Notes under the pieces: generated by a model | Told to the model about the DNA's origin: nothing | Database searches by the model: none | Seen by the model: the letters and a program-made list of their open reading frames with translations, nothing else | Position numbers and translations under genes: made by a program | Part shown: positions 1 through 10,085 of the stretch, piece by piece | Position numbering within the stretch: the stretch's first letter is position 1 | Layout of the letters: every line of letters starts with the position of its first letter | Source: Nakazawaea peltata | Taxonomy: Eukaryota; Ascomycota; Pichiomycetes; Alaninales; Pachysolenaceae | Assembly: GCA_001599355.1 (NCBI GenBank) | Contig: BCGQ01000003.1 | Span: 932,468 to 996,467 of the forward strand | Direction: 5' to 3' | DNA length: 64,000 bases

Positions 1-2
1 TT

Positions 3-80
3 GATAGTCACCTCATCTACTTCAAGAAGTTAGGATTTTGTGGCTTTGGATTACCGAACGTTCTTTCTTTTATTTCATAA
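3..80 (+). CDS. 3' end of an unidentified gene (partial)
   Basis: Frame 3 is open from the window edge for 25 codons and stops at TAA 78-80. The tail peptide reads DSHLIYFKKLGFCGFGLPNV and then LSFIS. Its codon use looks like that of the neighbouring genes, and the stop lies 30 bases before the stop of XRS2 on the other strand, a convergent arrangement common in yeast. No family can be recognised from so short a tail. It could also be chance, since a frame of this length is not significant by itself. Confidence 0.3.
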   Translation, partial: DSHLIYFKKLGFCGFGLPNVLSFIS

Positions 81-109
81 AATCATTACTGCATATATAA
101 TACAATTAC

Positions 110-2155
110 TTATCTTCGTCTTGTAAATTTGAAAGTGACCCCTCTATCATCATCTTCGTCATTACTTTCCTCTTCACTTTGTGCGGTGAACGACTGTGTC
201 ACTTGGTTTCGATTAGCCCCTTTATCACGACTATTCAGCACTGGTCTTCGTTGTGATCTAAGTGAGAATGACCCCCTCTCATCATGCTCTTCTATATCAC
301 TATCTACAAACAAGTCCTCGTTGGTGTTCTGCGTTCTGGCACTGACAACCTGCCGTACAGGTTCGAAATATGGATCAGTTTCCTGAATTTGCTCAGAAGT
401 TTTATCGATCCCAGCTAAATACAGCTCATCTTTATCGATTTCTTGTCCCTCTTTATATTCTTCAAGTGGTAGATAATTCACCAAGGTGTGATGACGGGTC
501 AGAAACTCTTGATTACGAGCTCGGTTGGATGCACCAACTTTAGGTGCTACTTTTTTGAAATTTTTGAAATTTTTACGACCATTCCATTTCTCATTCCAAG
601 CTCCAATCGATTTATCAACTTCCCCAGTTTTTGATACACCATTTATAACCTCCATTGGTTCTATAATAATCAAATTTTGGATATCAATTCCATCTACGTT
701 AATATTCGTGTCTTCTTTATCCAGTATAGACTTTTCAGTTTTAATTTGTTTAATAGCATCTACGAATTTGGTGGTCGAGACTACTGGTTTGGGGGTTACC
801 AGTTTGGAGGTCGACCCTTTTTTAACATCTTGTTTGACTGTGTGATTTCCCCTTTCTTCTGGATCTGATTCAGGTCTCTGTGAAATAATTTCTGGTTCTG
901 GTTCCGAGTCCACTACCATTTCATCTTGGTGTGGCTCAGAATCCACTACCTCTTGTTCGGGAAGCTGTACATTCGAGTCAGGTTCCTCTTTCAGGGGAAT
1001 TGTTTCCTCCATATACACCAGGAATGGGTCAATTCTAGTTTGAGTTCCAAAATTTCTCCTCTTTCTACGATTTGTCATACTTTCAGATTCGGCTTTTCTC
1101 TTAAAATAACCCCCTTCAAGTAACGTAGGATCTATCTTTATTACCGAGTTCAAAAAGTCTTCTCCTCGTGTTATTTTGAAGTTCAATTTCTCACATACCA
1201 GTTCTATTCTCTTTGTAATATCAGAAAGTCCTAAATCATCCAATTTCTCTTCACTAAGGAATTGCACTATTACAACTTTATTATAAATATTTTCAATTTT
1301 GTTAATCCAGTCAGAGATCGATTTACTTTGTTCTAAAGTTTCTACAGAACCACCGGCATCTTTGATCAATGCCAGGTGACTCTCGGCAGACGCTTCCTCT
1401 GCAAACACAAAAGTGAACCCTTGAAACATTGTTTTACGTTTTATATTGGGTACGAATTCGGAAGATGGTACAAACTCAGCATGTCTTGGTAACTGATCAA
1501 GGCTCTGCTTGATCTTTTGCTCAGATTCAATTAAACTCCATAGGAATTGCTCACTGACAACTGGCTTCAGGTTTATTAACATATATGTCAAATCTGCCAC
1601 ATTATGAGGCTCAGAATCGATATATATTTCCGTTGTAGATCGAAGTCCGATACTAGTACGAATATCTAATAATCCCAGAGCTTTCAATGCGAGGTCGTAT
1701 AATGTTATTGAGGGATCTCTAGAGGTAGGTCTGTCAGCAGAACCAATTGAGATGGATATCGTCATACGAACCCAATGAAATGATAAGTCGACTCTTTGGT
1801 CGTCACCTTTCTTGAATAAAACCGAACAGGATGGAGATGAACTCTTATTGAAATTAAAATTGAAGATCCTTGGTCTGACTGGGTCATTCAGGTCATCTTT
1901 ACGGTACCTTTTGTTGTCAATATATGTAGTAGCACCACTTTCAAGTATAATTGTTAACGGAGTCACCTCGGATGTCTTGATATAAGGGTCGCAATCATCA
2001 ATTTTCACAGTGAGATGAGATGAAGAGATGAATTTCTTATTCAATACAAAATCGTTAGTGGGAGCCCTACCAAATTTGTATTCTTTACCTGGTTGGAGCC
2101 AAGTTTTTTGGGTCAGAATAGGAGTATCAACTCCATTGACTTGTAAGACCCACAT
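110..2155 (-). CDS. XRS2: Xrs2/Nbs1, subunit of the MRX DNA double-strand-break repair complex
   Basis: 681 residues, ATG at 2155. Xrs2/Nbs1 is the adaptor of the Mre11-Rad50-Xrs2 nuclease, bringing Mre11 to the nucleus and recruiting the Tel1/ATM checkpoint kinase. Visible order: an N-terminal FHA domain (about 1-125, with the family-like GRAPTNDFVL and ISSSHLTV segments), a BRCT-like region (about 130-345), an acidic disordered middle, and a Mre11-binding motif KNFKNFKK at about 528-535. The extreme C-terminus is an acidic stretch followed by FKFTRRR, the usual layout of the Tel1-binding tail. The overall length is shorter than S. cerevisiae Xrs2. The gene is read in the same direction as RRM3, 190 bases downstream of it; the gap contains an ACGCGC box. 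Family assignment rests on this domain order rather than on strong local identity. Confidence 0.85.
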   Translation of the reverse strand: MWVLQVNGVDTPILTQKTWLQPGKEYKFGRAPTNDFVLNKKFISSSHLTVKIDDCDPYIKTSEVTPLTIILESGATTYIDNKRYRKDDLNDPVRPRIFNFNFNKSSSPSCSVLFKKGDDQRVDLSFHWVRMTISISIGSADRPTSRDPSITLYDLALKALGLLDIRTSIGLRSTTEIYIDSEPHNVADLTYMLINLKPVVSEQFLWSLIESEQKIKQSLDQLPRHAEFVPSSEFVPNIKRKTMFQGFTFVFAEEASAESHLALIKDAGGSVETLEQSKSISDWINKIENIYNKVVIVQFLSEEKLDDLGLSDITKRIELVCEKLNFKITRGEDFLNSVIKIDPTLLEGGYFKRKAESESMTNRRKRRNFGTQTRIDPFLVYMEETIPLKEEPDSNVQLPEQEVVDSEPHQDEMVVDSEPEPEIISQRPESDPEERGNHTVKQDVKKGSTSKLVTPKPVVSTTKFVDAIKQIKTEKSILDKEDTNINVDGIDIQNLIIIEPMEVINGVSKTGEVDKSIGAWNEKWNGRKNFKNFKKVAPKVGASNRARNQEFLTRHHTLVNYLPLEEYKEGQEIDKDELYLAGIDKTSEQIQETDPYFEPVRQVVSARTQNTNEDLFVDSDIEEHDERGSFSLRSQRRPVLNSRDKGANRNQVTQSFTAQSEEESNDEDDDRGVTFKFTRRR

Positions 2156-2244
2156 AATACATCAACACAGGGCTGTCTGGCGTCAGGACTTGTTGCTTCT
2201 CAGCGTAGATTTTGCCTTGGGGAGATTTTGTACGTGAAATTTTT

Positions 2245-2250
2245 ACGCGC
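2245..2250. promoter_or_regulatory. MluI-cell-cycle-box-like ACGCGC upstream of XRS2
   Basis: ACGCGC lies 90 bases upstream of the XRS2 start. The ACGCG core is the recognition core of MBF (Mbp1-Swi6), which drives G1/S expression of replication and repair genes in yeasts. A single match is weak evidence alone; similar cores lie before RRM3 and PSO2 in this window. Confidence 0.3.
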
Positions 2251-2345
2251 GAGGGAGATTTTGGCGGAGGTTGGGCGGAACATGGGCGGAAAAAGAGCGG
2301 AAAACCCCTCTACAAGAAAGAATCATCTAATAAATAAATTAAATA

Positions 2346-4442
2346 TTATACAAACCTCTCAAGTCTTTGATAAAACTCTGCAACCTCTTCTGAACATTTC
2401 ACTTTGGAAGGATTGAATCCAATGATCTGCAATGCATCTTTAGATACAGCTCTACTTAAGGCCACATAAACTTGACCCTTCTCAAACACTTTATTTAAAT
2501 CAACCCGTACTCTTTCTAATGTTTGGCCTTGAGATTTATGAATTGAGATTGCCCATGAGAGAAGAAGAGGCAATTGTCGTCTGTTTACTTCGGCCATCCC
2601 AGCAGCACCTCTCAGACTAACTGGAAAATCTTCTGGCTCGATCAATTCGATTTCTGAAGTTCCATTCAGAACACTGGCAAATTTCACCACAGGAAGCATA
2701 TTGGACTGTGAGTCTCTCGTAGCTACCTCGACTAATCTTTGAAATCTAGTAGACCCGATCAGTTTGATTTGCAGCTCAAGATTAGGAGGGAAAACATTAA
2801 TACCAACACATTGAGATAACAATCTAACCTTCTGGATAGTGTCATCTGAATCTAAATCTGGATAAGTATTACATATTTTGTCCCATAAATCTGGAGTGAC
2901 GAAATATAAAACTCTCCCTACACTTCCATTGACAATGAGGTCACTTTTGTTTTTCAAGCACATTACTTGAGCGTCTTCTTTTAAATGCAATAATTTAACA
3001 GCCATTACGTTGTCCAATAAACTTAAGTGCTGCTCAGCTCCCGAGTCCTGCAGACTATATACTCTTAATTGTGAGGGTAACTTATCCAATCTGAGTTTAT
3101 TGGCAGAATCGACTTGGTGTCTTAAAGGGAAAAGTTCTGTCGGTTCTATCCCATCATTATAGGTGATAGGTCTCTGTAATTGCATAAATTGTCTAACCAA
3201 TTGATCATCAACTTTTCCTTCTCTTAACTTATTAAGCATATCAATCAATTGGGTATCACCTTTCTGTCTAAATACCTTAGTAAGTAACACAGTCCGTTGG
3301 ACAACCTCTTTCCAGGCATTACTTTGGAAACAAAACAAAGGTTTCTTTCCAGATCTGTCAGGAACAGGTGGTAATTGGAAGAAATCACCCGTCAAAATCA
3401 CCTGAATACCACCAAAAGGCAGGTCACGACGTCTAATTAATTTTCCGATTTGATTTAACTTATCAAATAGAGTTCCGTCAATCATAGATATCTCATCAAT
3501 GATAAGTACTTTGATTCTCATCCAATTATCGGCAGCAGCCCTAGATTTCTTTATCTTGGCTACCAATGAACTTACTGGCTGATTTCCCAACCCTATTCCA
3601 GAGAATCTATTTATGGTTTGACCCCCAATATTAACCAGCAGCAAACCCGTTGAAGCAGTCAGAGCAACAGCCAGACTACCATACTTTTTATAGAGACGTC
3701 TGATCAATTCTTTTAATAATACAGACTTACCAGTACCAGCAGAACCGGTGAAGAAAACGTTTAATTTATCCTCAATGACATATTTCATAACCTTTTCTTG
3801 TTCTTTCGAGAAAGTGATGTCACTTTTAGATGTAGAAACAGATGGAGACTTCCTAAATGACGTCTGTTTCTTCAATCTTGGATTCTTGAATTCTGACTGA
3901 CTCAGTGACAGTCCACCCCATGGCAATACAGACTGTTTTCTCAGCTCAAACTGAGTAGTACTAGTAGATGCACTGATAGTGAAAGATTCACGTTGACTTA
4001 AAGTGGTGGAATTTGAGCTGAATGTCACAGGTGTAACAATTGTGGATTGTTCGGTGTTTGTTCTGACAAAATCTTGCATTTTCGATGTATCGGCCTCGAC
4101 AATAGGTCGTTTCGATTTCAAATTGTTAATGGCGGGTTCTTCACTATCTAAAAGGTCATCTTGAGTAGCAGCGGATGAATCAAACGACCCAGAACTATAC
4201 GAAATGGTGCTGCTGGTAAGGGAGCGTAACACACTAGTCGAATTGGAAATATCTTTCAAGATATCTGAATCGTCACCCTGAGTTAAATCGACCACATCTT
4301 TCTTAGCGCTTACCTGTGAAGAGAAAGACGACAGATCAAAGGAAGGTTTGGCTCTTTTGGTGGAGGAGAAAAATGACGAAAGGGTTGTTTGCCCTGGAAT
4401 TGATTGTTTCTTCAGAACCCTCGATACCTTCTTAGGTTTCAT
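2346..4442 (-). CDS. RRM3: Rrm3-type Pif1-family 5'-3' DNA helicase
   Basis: 698 residues, ATG at 4442. Pif1-family helicases unwind DNA 5' to 3'; Rrm3 travels with forks and clears protein blocks at rDNA, tRNA genes and telomeres. Walker A GSAGTGKS is at about 232-239, followed by the family motifs VLIIDEISM, LTGDFFQLPPV, TKVFRQ, SIHKSQGQT and QVYVALSRAV. Assignment to Rrm3 rather than Pif1 rests on the N-terminus: a PCNA-binding box QTTLSSFF at 18-25 followed by VVDLTQGDDSD, which parallels the start of S. cerevisiae Rrm3. LKEDAQVM and VLYFVT are also closer to Rrm3 than to Pif1. The conserved T-G-L-A-A is written TTG-CTG-CTG (3636-3641), so CTG must mean alanine. No mitochondrial presequence is obvious, fitting a nuclear role. 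Confidence 0.88.
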   Translation of the reverse strand: MKPKKVSRVLKKQSIPGQTTLSSFFSSTKRAKPSFDLSSFSSQVSAKKDVVDLTQGDDSDILKDISNSTSVLRSLTSSTISYSSGSFDSSAATQDDLLDSEEPAINNLKSKRPIVEADTSKMQDFVRTNTEQSTIVTPVTFSSNSTTLSQRESFTISASTSTTQFELRKQSVLPWGGLSLSQSEFKNPRLKKQTSFRKSPSVSTSKSDITFSKEQEKVMKYVIEDKLNVFFTGSAGTGKSVLLKELIRRLYKKYGSLAVALTASTGLLLVNIGGQTINRFSGIGLGNQPVSSLVAKIKKSRAAADNWMRIKVLIIDEISMIDGTLFDKLNQIGKLIRRRDLPFGGIQVILTGDFFQLPPVPDRSGKKPLFCFQSNAWKEVVQRTVLLTKVFRQKGDTQLIDMLNKLREGKVDDQLVRQFMQLQRPITYNDGIEPTELFPLRHQVDSANKLRLDKLPSQLRVYSLQDSGAEQHLSLLDNVMAVKLLHLKEDAQVMCLKNKSDLIVNGSVGRVLYFVTPDLWDKICNTYPDLDSDDTIQKVRLLSQCVGINVFPPNLELQIKLIGSTRFQRLVEVATRDSQSNMLPVVKFASVLNGTSEIELIEPEDFPVSLRGAAGMAEVNRRQLPLLLSWAISIHKSQGQTLERVRVDLNKVFEKGQVYVALSRAVSKDALQIIGFNPSKVKCSEEVAEFYQRLERFV

Positions 4443-6064
4443 AGTCTATAAATGGGTTGAAACCTTTGGTGATGAGATGAGTGTGAATGAATCTTTGTCT
4501 TAGGTGCAGAAATGAAAACAACGCCAAAGGGAAGACGAAGACGCGTAGACGTGAATTCGTAAATGATGAGCAACATATGGAGGAAATCAGAATTTGTAAA
4601 GTGGTAGCACTCACTAAAGAGATTTGGTGTTATGATGTTTATTGGGTAGTAGTCAGAACACATGAAAGCAAGATGGATAATGAGAGATATCGGTTGCTTT
4701 AACGGATGTACCAAAGAGAAATAGTTCTGGACCAATTCTGGGTTCCTTCCTTAATCCGAACGGCATTTTAACCCATTCTGCAATTGAGTGGTAGTTAGTG
4801 TTAAGGCTAAAGAATCTTGCTTCTTTGCATACAAAAAATATTGTGGAAGCGGTAAAAGAAGATTGCACATGACAAGATTTTCGGAAATTGTGATACTCGG
4901 TGAGATATGGAGAAGGATTTTTGGAACTTAAGTCCTTAGAACTAGTTAGAGATCTGTAATTCCAATTTTAAAAGCCCACATTCGAAAAGAAATATTCTCA
5001 GTGCCCTGCCCTTGATATTGTAAATAACCTCATTCTATGGACGAAAAAAACAGCGATCGAAGATCATGAGGAATATTCCCCAAATCTGTACAAAGTGCAG
5101 GTAAAAGTATGACGTAGTTTTTTAAGGAAGGGCGGTTATTTCGAGGCAGAAAAAAAAGATGATGGTATTGTGCAACATGATTATTCTCAGTTAGGATTTA
5201 AACCCTTTTCAAACAATACAGTTGTCGAAGAAAGACACGATCAGCTGAATACTTTCACAGTTATATCGGAGGTTGCATTGAAAAATATAAAGGAAAGTGA
5301 AAAAATATGTAGGATTATGCACCTTGAGCAGAATCAAGAAGAGTATTTCTATTTTTAGAATAGGGAGTTATTGGAGAGACATGGAGGAGGGGGGATCAAT
5401 TGAGTAGATTCATGAGGCAGGTTGAGGTTGAGGTTGGAGGAGCCATTGAGTGACATTAGAATCATTATGAATCCAATTAATCAATTTACCAATTAGCCAA
5501 CTAATCCTAGTATTACAAATTTCTCACTACTCGAAGAACCTCTTGCAGATGGTATGCAAGAATGTTCCTTGGCCCGTTAGCGCTCGAACTTACACCAAAA
5601 GAAGATCTTCAATTCCTCCCAAACCTAACAAACGAAGTGGTTGAACATGCACTCAATGTTTCTTATATGCTTATCTGGGCCTATCATGCGGAGATTCTTT
5701 AACGGTATTTTATTTTTGGTAACCTCAAGTAAACACACTCTAGCCGCTTTTCAACTGCGAGATTTTAATTTTGGATTCTCCTCCTTCATATATAATAATT
5801 GCACTTCTCTTCAAAATACCCCGACCCCATACCTAAATTTTTCACAGATCCCCCCTTGGTCAATTCCTGCTCCCCGGTCACTACCCCCCATCCCCCTCCC
5901 CCATTACTAACTCGGCGAGCACTACAACACTTCCGGTGGATTTTTTCTTACCCATTTAAGAATTTTCTCATAGTAAACTTTTGACGTTTATTTTTGTATT
6001 TCAGGACAGATCCAAGAAGAAAGCAGCTAACACTGTAGGGTGAAAGAAGGTACTATAGGATAAA
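4443..6064. other. Divergent intergenic region RRM3/SLT2, 1.6 kb
   Basis: No convincing gene. Short frames here (for example 4487-4702, 5170-5358 and 5641-5910) have no recognisable similarity and no splice signals. It holds the RRM3 promoter with its ACGCGT box and one copy of the dispersed motif TTTGGTGTTATGATGTTT (4623-4640). The 200 bases nearest SLT2 are pyrimidine-rich (runs of C and T at 5820-5910), as in many yeast promoters. The length is unusual for this compact window, and an unspotted non-coding RNA cannot be excluded. Confidence 0.5.
4541..4546. promoter_or_regulatory. MluI cell-cycle box ACGCGT upstream of RRM3
   Basis: A perfect palindromic ACGCGT lies about 100 bases upstream of the RRM3 start. 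This is the canonical MBF site of G1/S genes. Position and target function both fit; occupancy is inferred. Confidence 0.45.
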
Positions 6065-7569
6065 ATGGATTATAACGATCAGTACCATAAGTTCAGGTAA
6101 GTTTGTTGTTAGATGGATGGGACTTTTGGAGGACAAATACTAACGGCGCTAATGCTTTTTATAGGGTGTATCACCAGGATTTCATAATCGACAGAAGATA
6201 CAAGGTATCGAAGGAATTGGGTCATGGAGCTTATGGAGTTGTATGTGCTGCCAAATACGAAGATGAGTTCGGTGGAGGTTCAGTACTGATCAAGAAAGTG
6301 ACCAATATCTTCAGTAAGAAAATCTTATGTAAACGTGCCTTAAGAGAGTTGAAATTATTGAGACATTTTAGAGGACACAAGAATATCACTTGTTTATATG
6401 ATTTAGACATTATTCCCGATGCTCAAGGTAATTTTAATGAGATCTATTTGTATGAGGAGTTGATGGAATGTGATATGCATCAGATCATACGATCCAAGCA
6501 ACCACTTACTGACCAGCACTATCAAAGTTTTATCTATCAGATTTTATGTGGATTGAAATATATTCATTCGCTGGATGTATTACATAGAGATTTGAAACCA
6601 GGTAATTTATTGGTCAATGCTGACTGTGAATTGAAAATCTGTGATTTTGGTTTACTGAGAGGTTATAGTAATGATCCGGAGAAGAATTCTGGTTTCTTGA
6701 CCGAATATGTTCTGACTCGTTGGTATAGACTGCCTGAGATCATGTTAAGTTTCCAAAGTTACACCAAAGCTATCGATATCTGGTCTGTAGGATGTATATT
6801 ACTGGAATTGCTTGGAGGTAAGCCAATTTTTAGAGGTCGTGATTACGTTGATCAATTGAATCAAATCTTGTGCATTGTTGGAACTCCAAAAGAATCTACA
6901 TTAACTAGAATTGGATCTAAAAGAGCTCAAAGTTATGTCAAGTCGTTACCATATATGCCAAAAGTTCCATTCCAGAGCCTATTCCCAGATGCAAATCAAG
7001 AAGGGTTAGATTTATTGAATAGAATGTTGACTTTAGATCCTCAAGAACGTATTACCGTTGATGATCTGCTAAAACATCCGTACCTTAAGATTTGGAATGA
7101 TCCTTCAGATGAACCAAGTTGTCAATCAAAGTTTGACTTTTCTTTCGAAGTTGTGGAAGATATGGATCAAATGAAACAGATGATCCTTGAGGAGGTTAAA
7201 TCGTTCAGAGAATTTGTTAGAAGACCAATTGAAGAGCAGCATTTAATCCAATACGGCGATGCTCCTGCTACAGAAGAACAATACTACAACAATAATAATA
7301 CTTTTGCTCAACAACAAGATCAACAAATGTTCGATTCGCAAGCAATGCAATCACCAGTGATATTCCATCAACCAGGAATGTCGGCAGCTTCTCTTTCGCA
7401 ACAACAACAATTCCAAGGAGATTTCATCATCCCAGATAATTCAGATTTACCTGAATTGGGCTATCAAGTCCCTAGACCACAAGAAAATAATGATCCTGGG
7501 GATATCTTCAATTTAGAACAGGAATTGGAATACGGATTGGATAGATACAATCCCCCAAATAACATTTAA
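6065..7569 (+). CDS. SLT2: Slt2/Mpk1 cell-wall-integrity MAP kinase (one intron)
   Basis: Two exons, 6065-6096 and 6165-7569; the intron 6097-6164 has GTAAGT, TACTAAC (6138-6144) and TAG. The product is 478 residues and begins [17 protein letters not shown], aligning with the start of S. cerevisiae Slt2. Starting at 6103 instead would be an intron artefact. Slt2 is the terminal MAP kinase of the Pkc1 pathway, activated by phosphorylation of T-E-Y (here T190/Y192) and controlling wall synthesis genes. Visible: glycine loop [14 protein letters not shown] catalytic loop, DFG, and the TEYVxTRWYRxPE activation loop. Four CTG codons (6655, 6712, 6730, 6802) fall on alanines invariant in MAP kinases. 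The C-terminal tail is glutamine-rich, as in Slt2. It is convergent with the DAP2-type gene, the stops being 53 bases apart. Confidence 0.97.
6097..6164 (+). other. SLT2 intron
   Basis: 68-base intron with 5' GTAAGT, branch point TACTAAC at 6138-6144 and 3' TAG. Splicing joins AG and G into an arginine codon and restores the conserved KFRVYHQDF start. Confidence 0.93.
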
Positions 7570-7622
7570 TTACACAAACATTTAATAAATATTGTCAATG
7601 TATGCATTTTGTACAGAATTAT

Positions 7623-10085
7623 TTATTCGAAATCACCCGCAAAAGCTTTGGTAATCCAATTGAGCAACTTATCGTAGACAATGGTGTTGGCATTGTGATA
7701 TCTGATTCCATGATCACTATCTGGGAACACCATCATATCGTAGTTTTCTACTCCATGCAAATTAAAGAGGTCCAAGACTCTTAAAGAGTTCTGGAAATGC
7801 ACATTATCATCACCGGTTCCATGCATCAAGAGGAATCTTTTGGCTTGTCCAATAGACTCCACATCATGAATCGAAGATTTCAGGTAACCCTCGGCATTGT
7901 TTTGTGGTGTGTGCATGTATCTTTCAGTATAAATACTATCATAGAAATGCCAATGAGTCACTGGAGCCACAGACATTCCATATTTGAAAGTGTTACCGGC
8001 ATCGGTTTCTAAAGTTTTCAAAGTCATGAACCCTCCATAGGACCAGCCCCAGATCAGCACACGATCACTATCAATGTAAGAATATTTGTTAATCCAAGTC
8101 TTCAGCAGCAGAACTTGGTCTTGAACTTCATAATTTCCTAATTGGTTATGAACGACACTTCTGAAATCACGACCTTTGAAACCTGTTCCACGACCATCCA
8201 CGGTCACCACAATAGCGTTGGCTTGCAGCGCAACGATCTTCGAGAAGGAAACGTCAAACAGTTTAGTGACAGTTTGGGAATTTGGTCCTCCATACACGAA
8301 GAAAAGAATTGGATATTTCTTGGACTCATCAAATTCCAATGGTTTAGTTTCCATATAATTAACAACTACGCCATTTTCAAGCTCGATCTCTCCAAAAGTA
8401 GTGTCTGGAACATCATACTTCAGCATCAGACGAGAAACGTCTGCGTTGTCTTCGATCATGATCTCGGAGATACCTGAATCGCCATGGAAATCCACTAATT
8501 TTTGGTACGGAACGCCTGGTCCTGCGTATGTTAATAAGGAAAACCGCGCACCAGAACTAAACGAGACTCCATACCAACCTTCAGTGTCCAAATTAGTTAA
8601 ATTTTGTTTGGATGAGATCGGATCAAGTAAATTGATCTTGAATAAATGTCTTTCTATACTTGATTTTTCGGTGCTGATGAAATAAAGAGTATTGGATTCG
8701 TAATCGAAAGCTGAAGGAGCATTGACTACTTCAAAAGACCCGTTAGTTAAGATGATTGGATCTGATGCTTCTGGAGGTGTGAAATATCCCAAATGATTGA
8801 ACCCATCAATTGTGATAGTATCGATGTATCCATCCTCACTTCTATTTTTGGACTTATCCAGAGGAATGTACAATGTTTTTTGTGTGATTTCGAACCACCC
8901 ACCGTCAGTGTTAGCGAATTCAGACCGGGTCACAATACTAGTCATTTTTTGCGCATCTATTAAGAAAAGCTTCATAATGTCACTTTCTCTGTTAGTGATT
9001 TTGGCTAAGATTTTAGAGTCACCCACCCAAACAACTTCGGTAATTAATCTACTTTCGTTATCAATATCGGCATCATTGTAGAAGACGTCATTTTCGGCAA
9101 TTCGGTTCAATTTGTCGGTGGAAATATCATATGTAAGTAAATCTACAATAGGATTGGCTTTCCCCAGCTTTGGATACTTGATAGTTTTATAGACCGGGTA
9201 ATCTTGAGCCACACTTTCGTTATCAAGTTGAACAAAATAAGGAATAGTGAATTCTGGGACTTGAGAATCATTTGAACGCAAAATTGCTAAATGCTCTCCA
9301 TTAGGAGACCACCATAACAGAGAATCCAGTTCGAATACTTCTTCTTCATAAACCCAATCAGGTTTACCATAGAAAATATCGGCACTACCATCGAATGTCA
9401 CTTGTTTGGTGGAATGCAGCTTAATATCGAAAACGTAAACGTTATTTTCCATCACATAAGCGATTTTTTCAGAGTTAGGAGACCATTTCAGATGCGCAAC
9501 CTTAGAGGTTAAATCATCATATAATGGTACGATGGTCTTTTCTTCTGAACTGTACACAAAGTAATTACCAAAAGTAGAATGTCTCCAATTATGTTTCTTA
9601 TCACTAACCACGATCGCATATTTCAAGTCAGGACTGGCAATGATATCCTCGACTTCATAACTGACACCACTAATCGAGATAACAGTTCCATTAAATAAAA
9701 CATTTGAGTAATCTGGATCTTCAATGGATTTGATAACGAAAGCTCCGTCATCATCTACAACGTAAGTTCCTCTATCATTTTCGAGACTTTCAGGGGATTT
9801 AATCCACTGGAACTGATGAAAGTTTGGTTTGAAAATACCATCTCTTACAAGTCCAAAGTCCAAAGGTTTTTTTTGGGATATTCTCATATCACCAGGTCTG
9901 GCGGTCTGATCCTCATTCTTCAACTCTAACACATTATGATGATTATAATACAAATCGTTAACGGAACGTATTAAGAACCCGGAACCATATACTAAAGCAC
10001 ATACAAGTACCAATATATGAAGGTATATACGAGACCCAGGCAGTCTAACAACCCGTTTCTCATCCAAAACAGGTCCCATCGCCAT
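7623..10085 (-). CDS. DAP2: Type II membrane dipeptidyl aminopeptidase (Dap2/Ste13 family)
   Basis: 820 residues from ATG 10085; the frame extends five codons upstream to a TTG, but the ATG is the sensible start. DPP-IV family serine peptidases remove X-Pro or X-Ala dipeptides. Dap2 acts in the vacuole, Ste13 in the late Golgi on alpha-factor. A short basic cytosolic tail is followed by one signal-anchor segment (about 20-39), then a beta-propeller region with many Asn-X-Ser/Thr sites, then the alpha/beta-hydrolase domain. The catalytic serine lies in GWSYGG (about S682), the aspartate in GTGDDN, the histidine in DSDHG (about H792). The short tail and the length (Dap2 is 818, Ste13 931) favour Dap2, but one gene may do both jobs. 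The Golgi-retention signal of Ste13 is not evident. Confidence 0.88.
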   Translation of the reverse strand: MAMGPVLDEKRVVRLPGSRIYLHILVLVCALVYGSGFLIRSVNDLYYNHHNVLELKNEDQTARPGDMRISQKKPLDFGLVRDGIFKPNFHQFQWIKSPESLENDRGTYVVDDDGAFVIKSIEDPDYSNVLFNGTVISISGVSYEVEDIIASPDLKYAIVVSDKKHNWRHSTFGNYFVYSSEEKTIVPLYDDLTSKVAHLKWSPNSEKIAYVMENNVYVFDIKLHSTKQVTFDGSADIFYGKPDWVYEEEVFELDSLLWWSPNGEHLAILRSNDSQVPEFTIPYFVQLDNESVAQDYPVYKTIKYPKLGKANPIVDLLTYDISTDKLNRIAENDVFYNDADIDNESRLITEVVWVGDSKILAKITNRESDIMKLFLIDAQKMTSIVTRSEFANTDGGWFEITQKTLYIPLDKSKNRSEDGYIDTITIDGFNHLGYFTPPEASDPIILTNGSFEVVNAPSAFDYESNTLYFISTEKSSIERHLFKINLLDPISSKQNLTNLDTEGWYGVSFSSGARFSLLTYAGPGVPYQKLVDFHGDSGISEIMIEDNADVSRLMLKYDVPDTTFGEIELENGVVVNYMETKPLEFDESKKYPILFFVYGGPNSQTVTKLFDVSFSKIVALQANAIVVTVDGRGTGFKGRDFRSVVHNQLGNYEVQDQVLLLKTWINKYSYIDSDRVLIWGWSYGGFMTLKTLETDAGNTFKYGMSVAPVTHWHFYDSIYTERYMHTPQNNAEGYLKSSIHDVESIGQAKRFLLMHGTGDDNVHFQNSLRVLDLFNLHGVENYDMMVFPDSDHGIRYHNANTIVYDKLLNWITKAFAGDFE

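Noticed and set aside
5641-5910. 89-codon frame upstream of SLT2
   Set aside because: Low-complexity proline-rich end encoded by a pyrimidine-rich promoter tract; no homology and poor codon fit.
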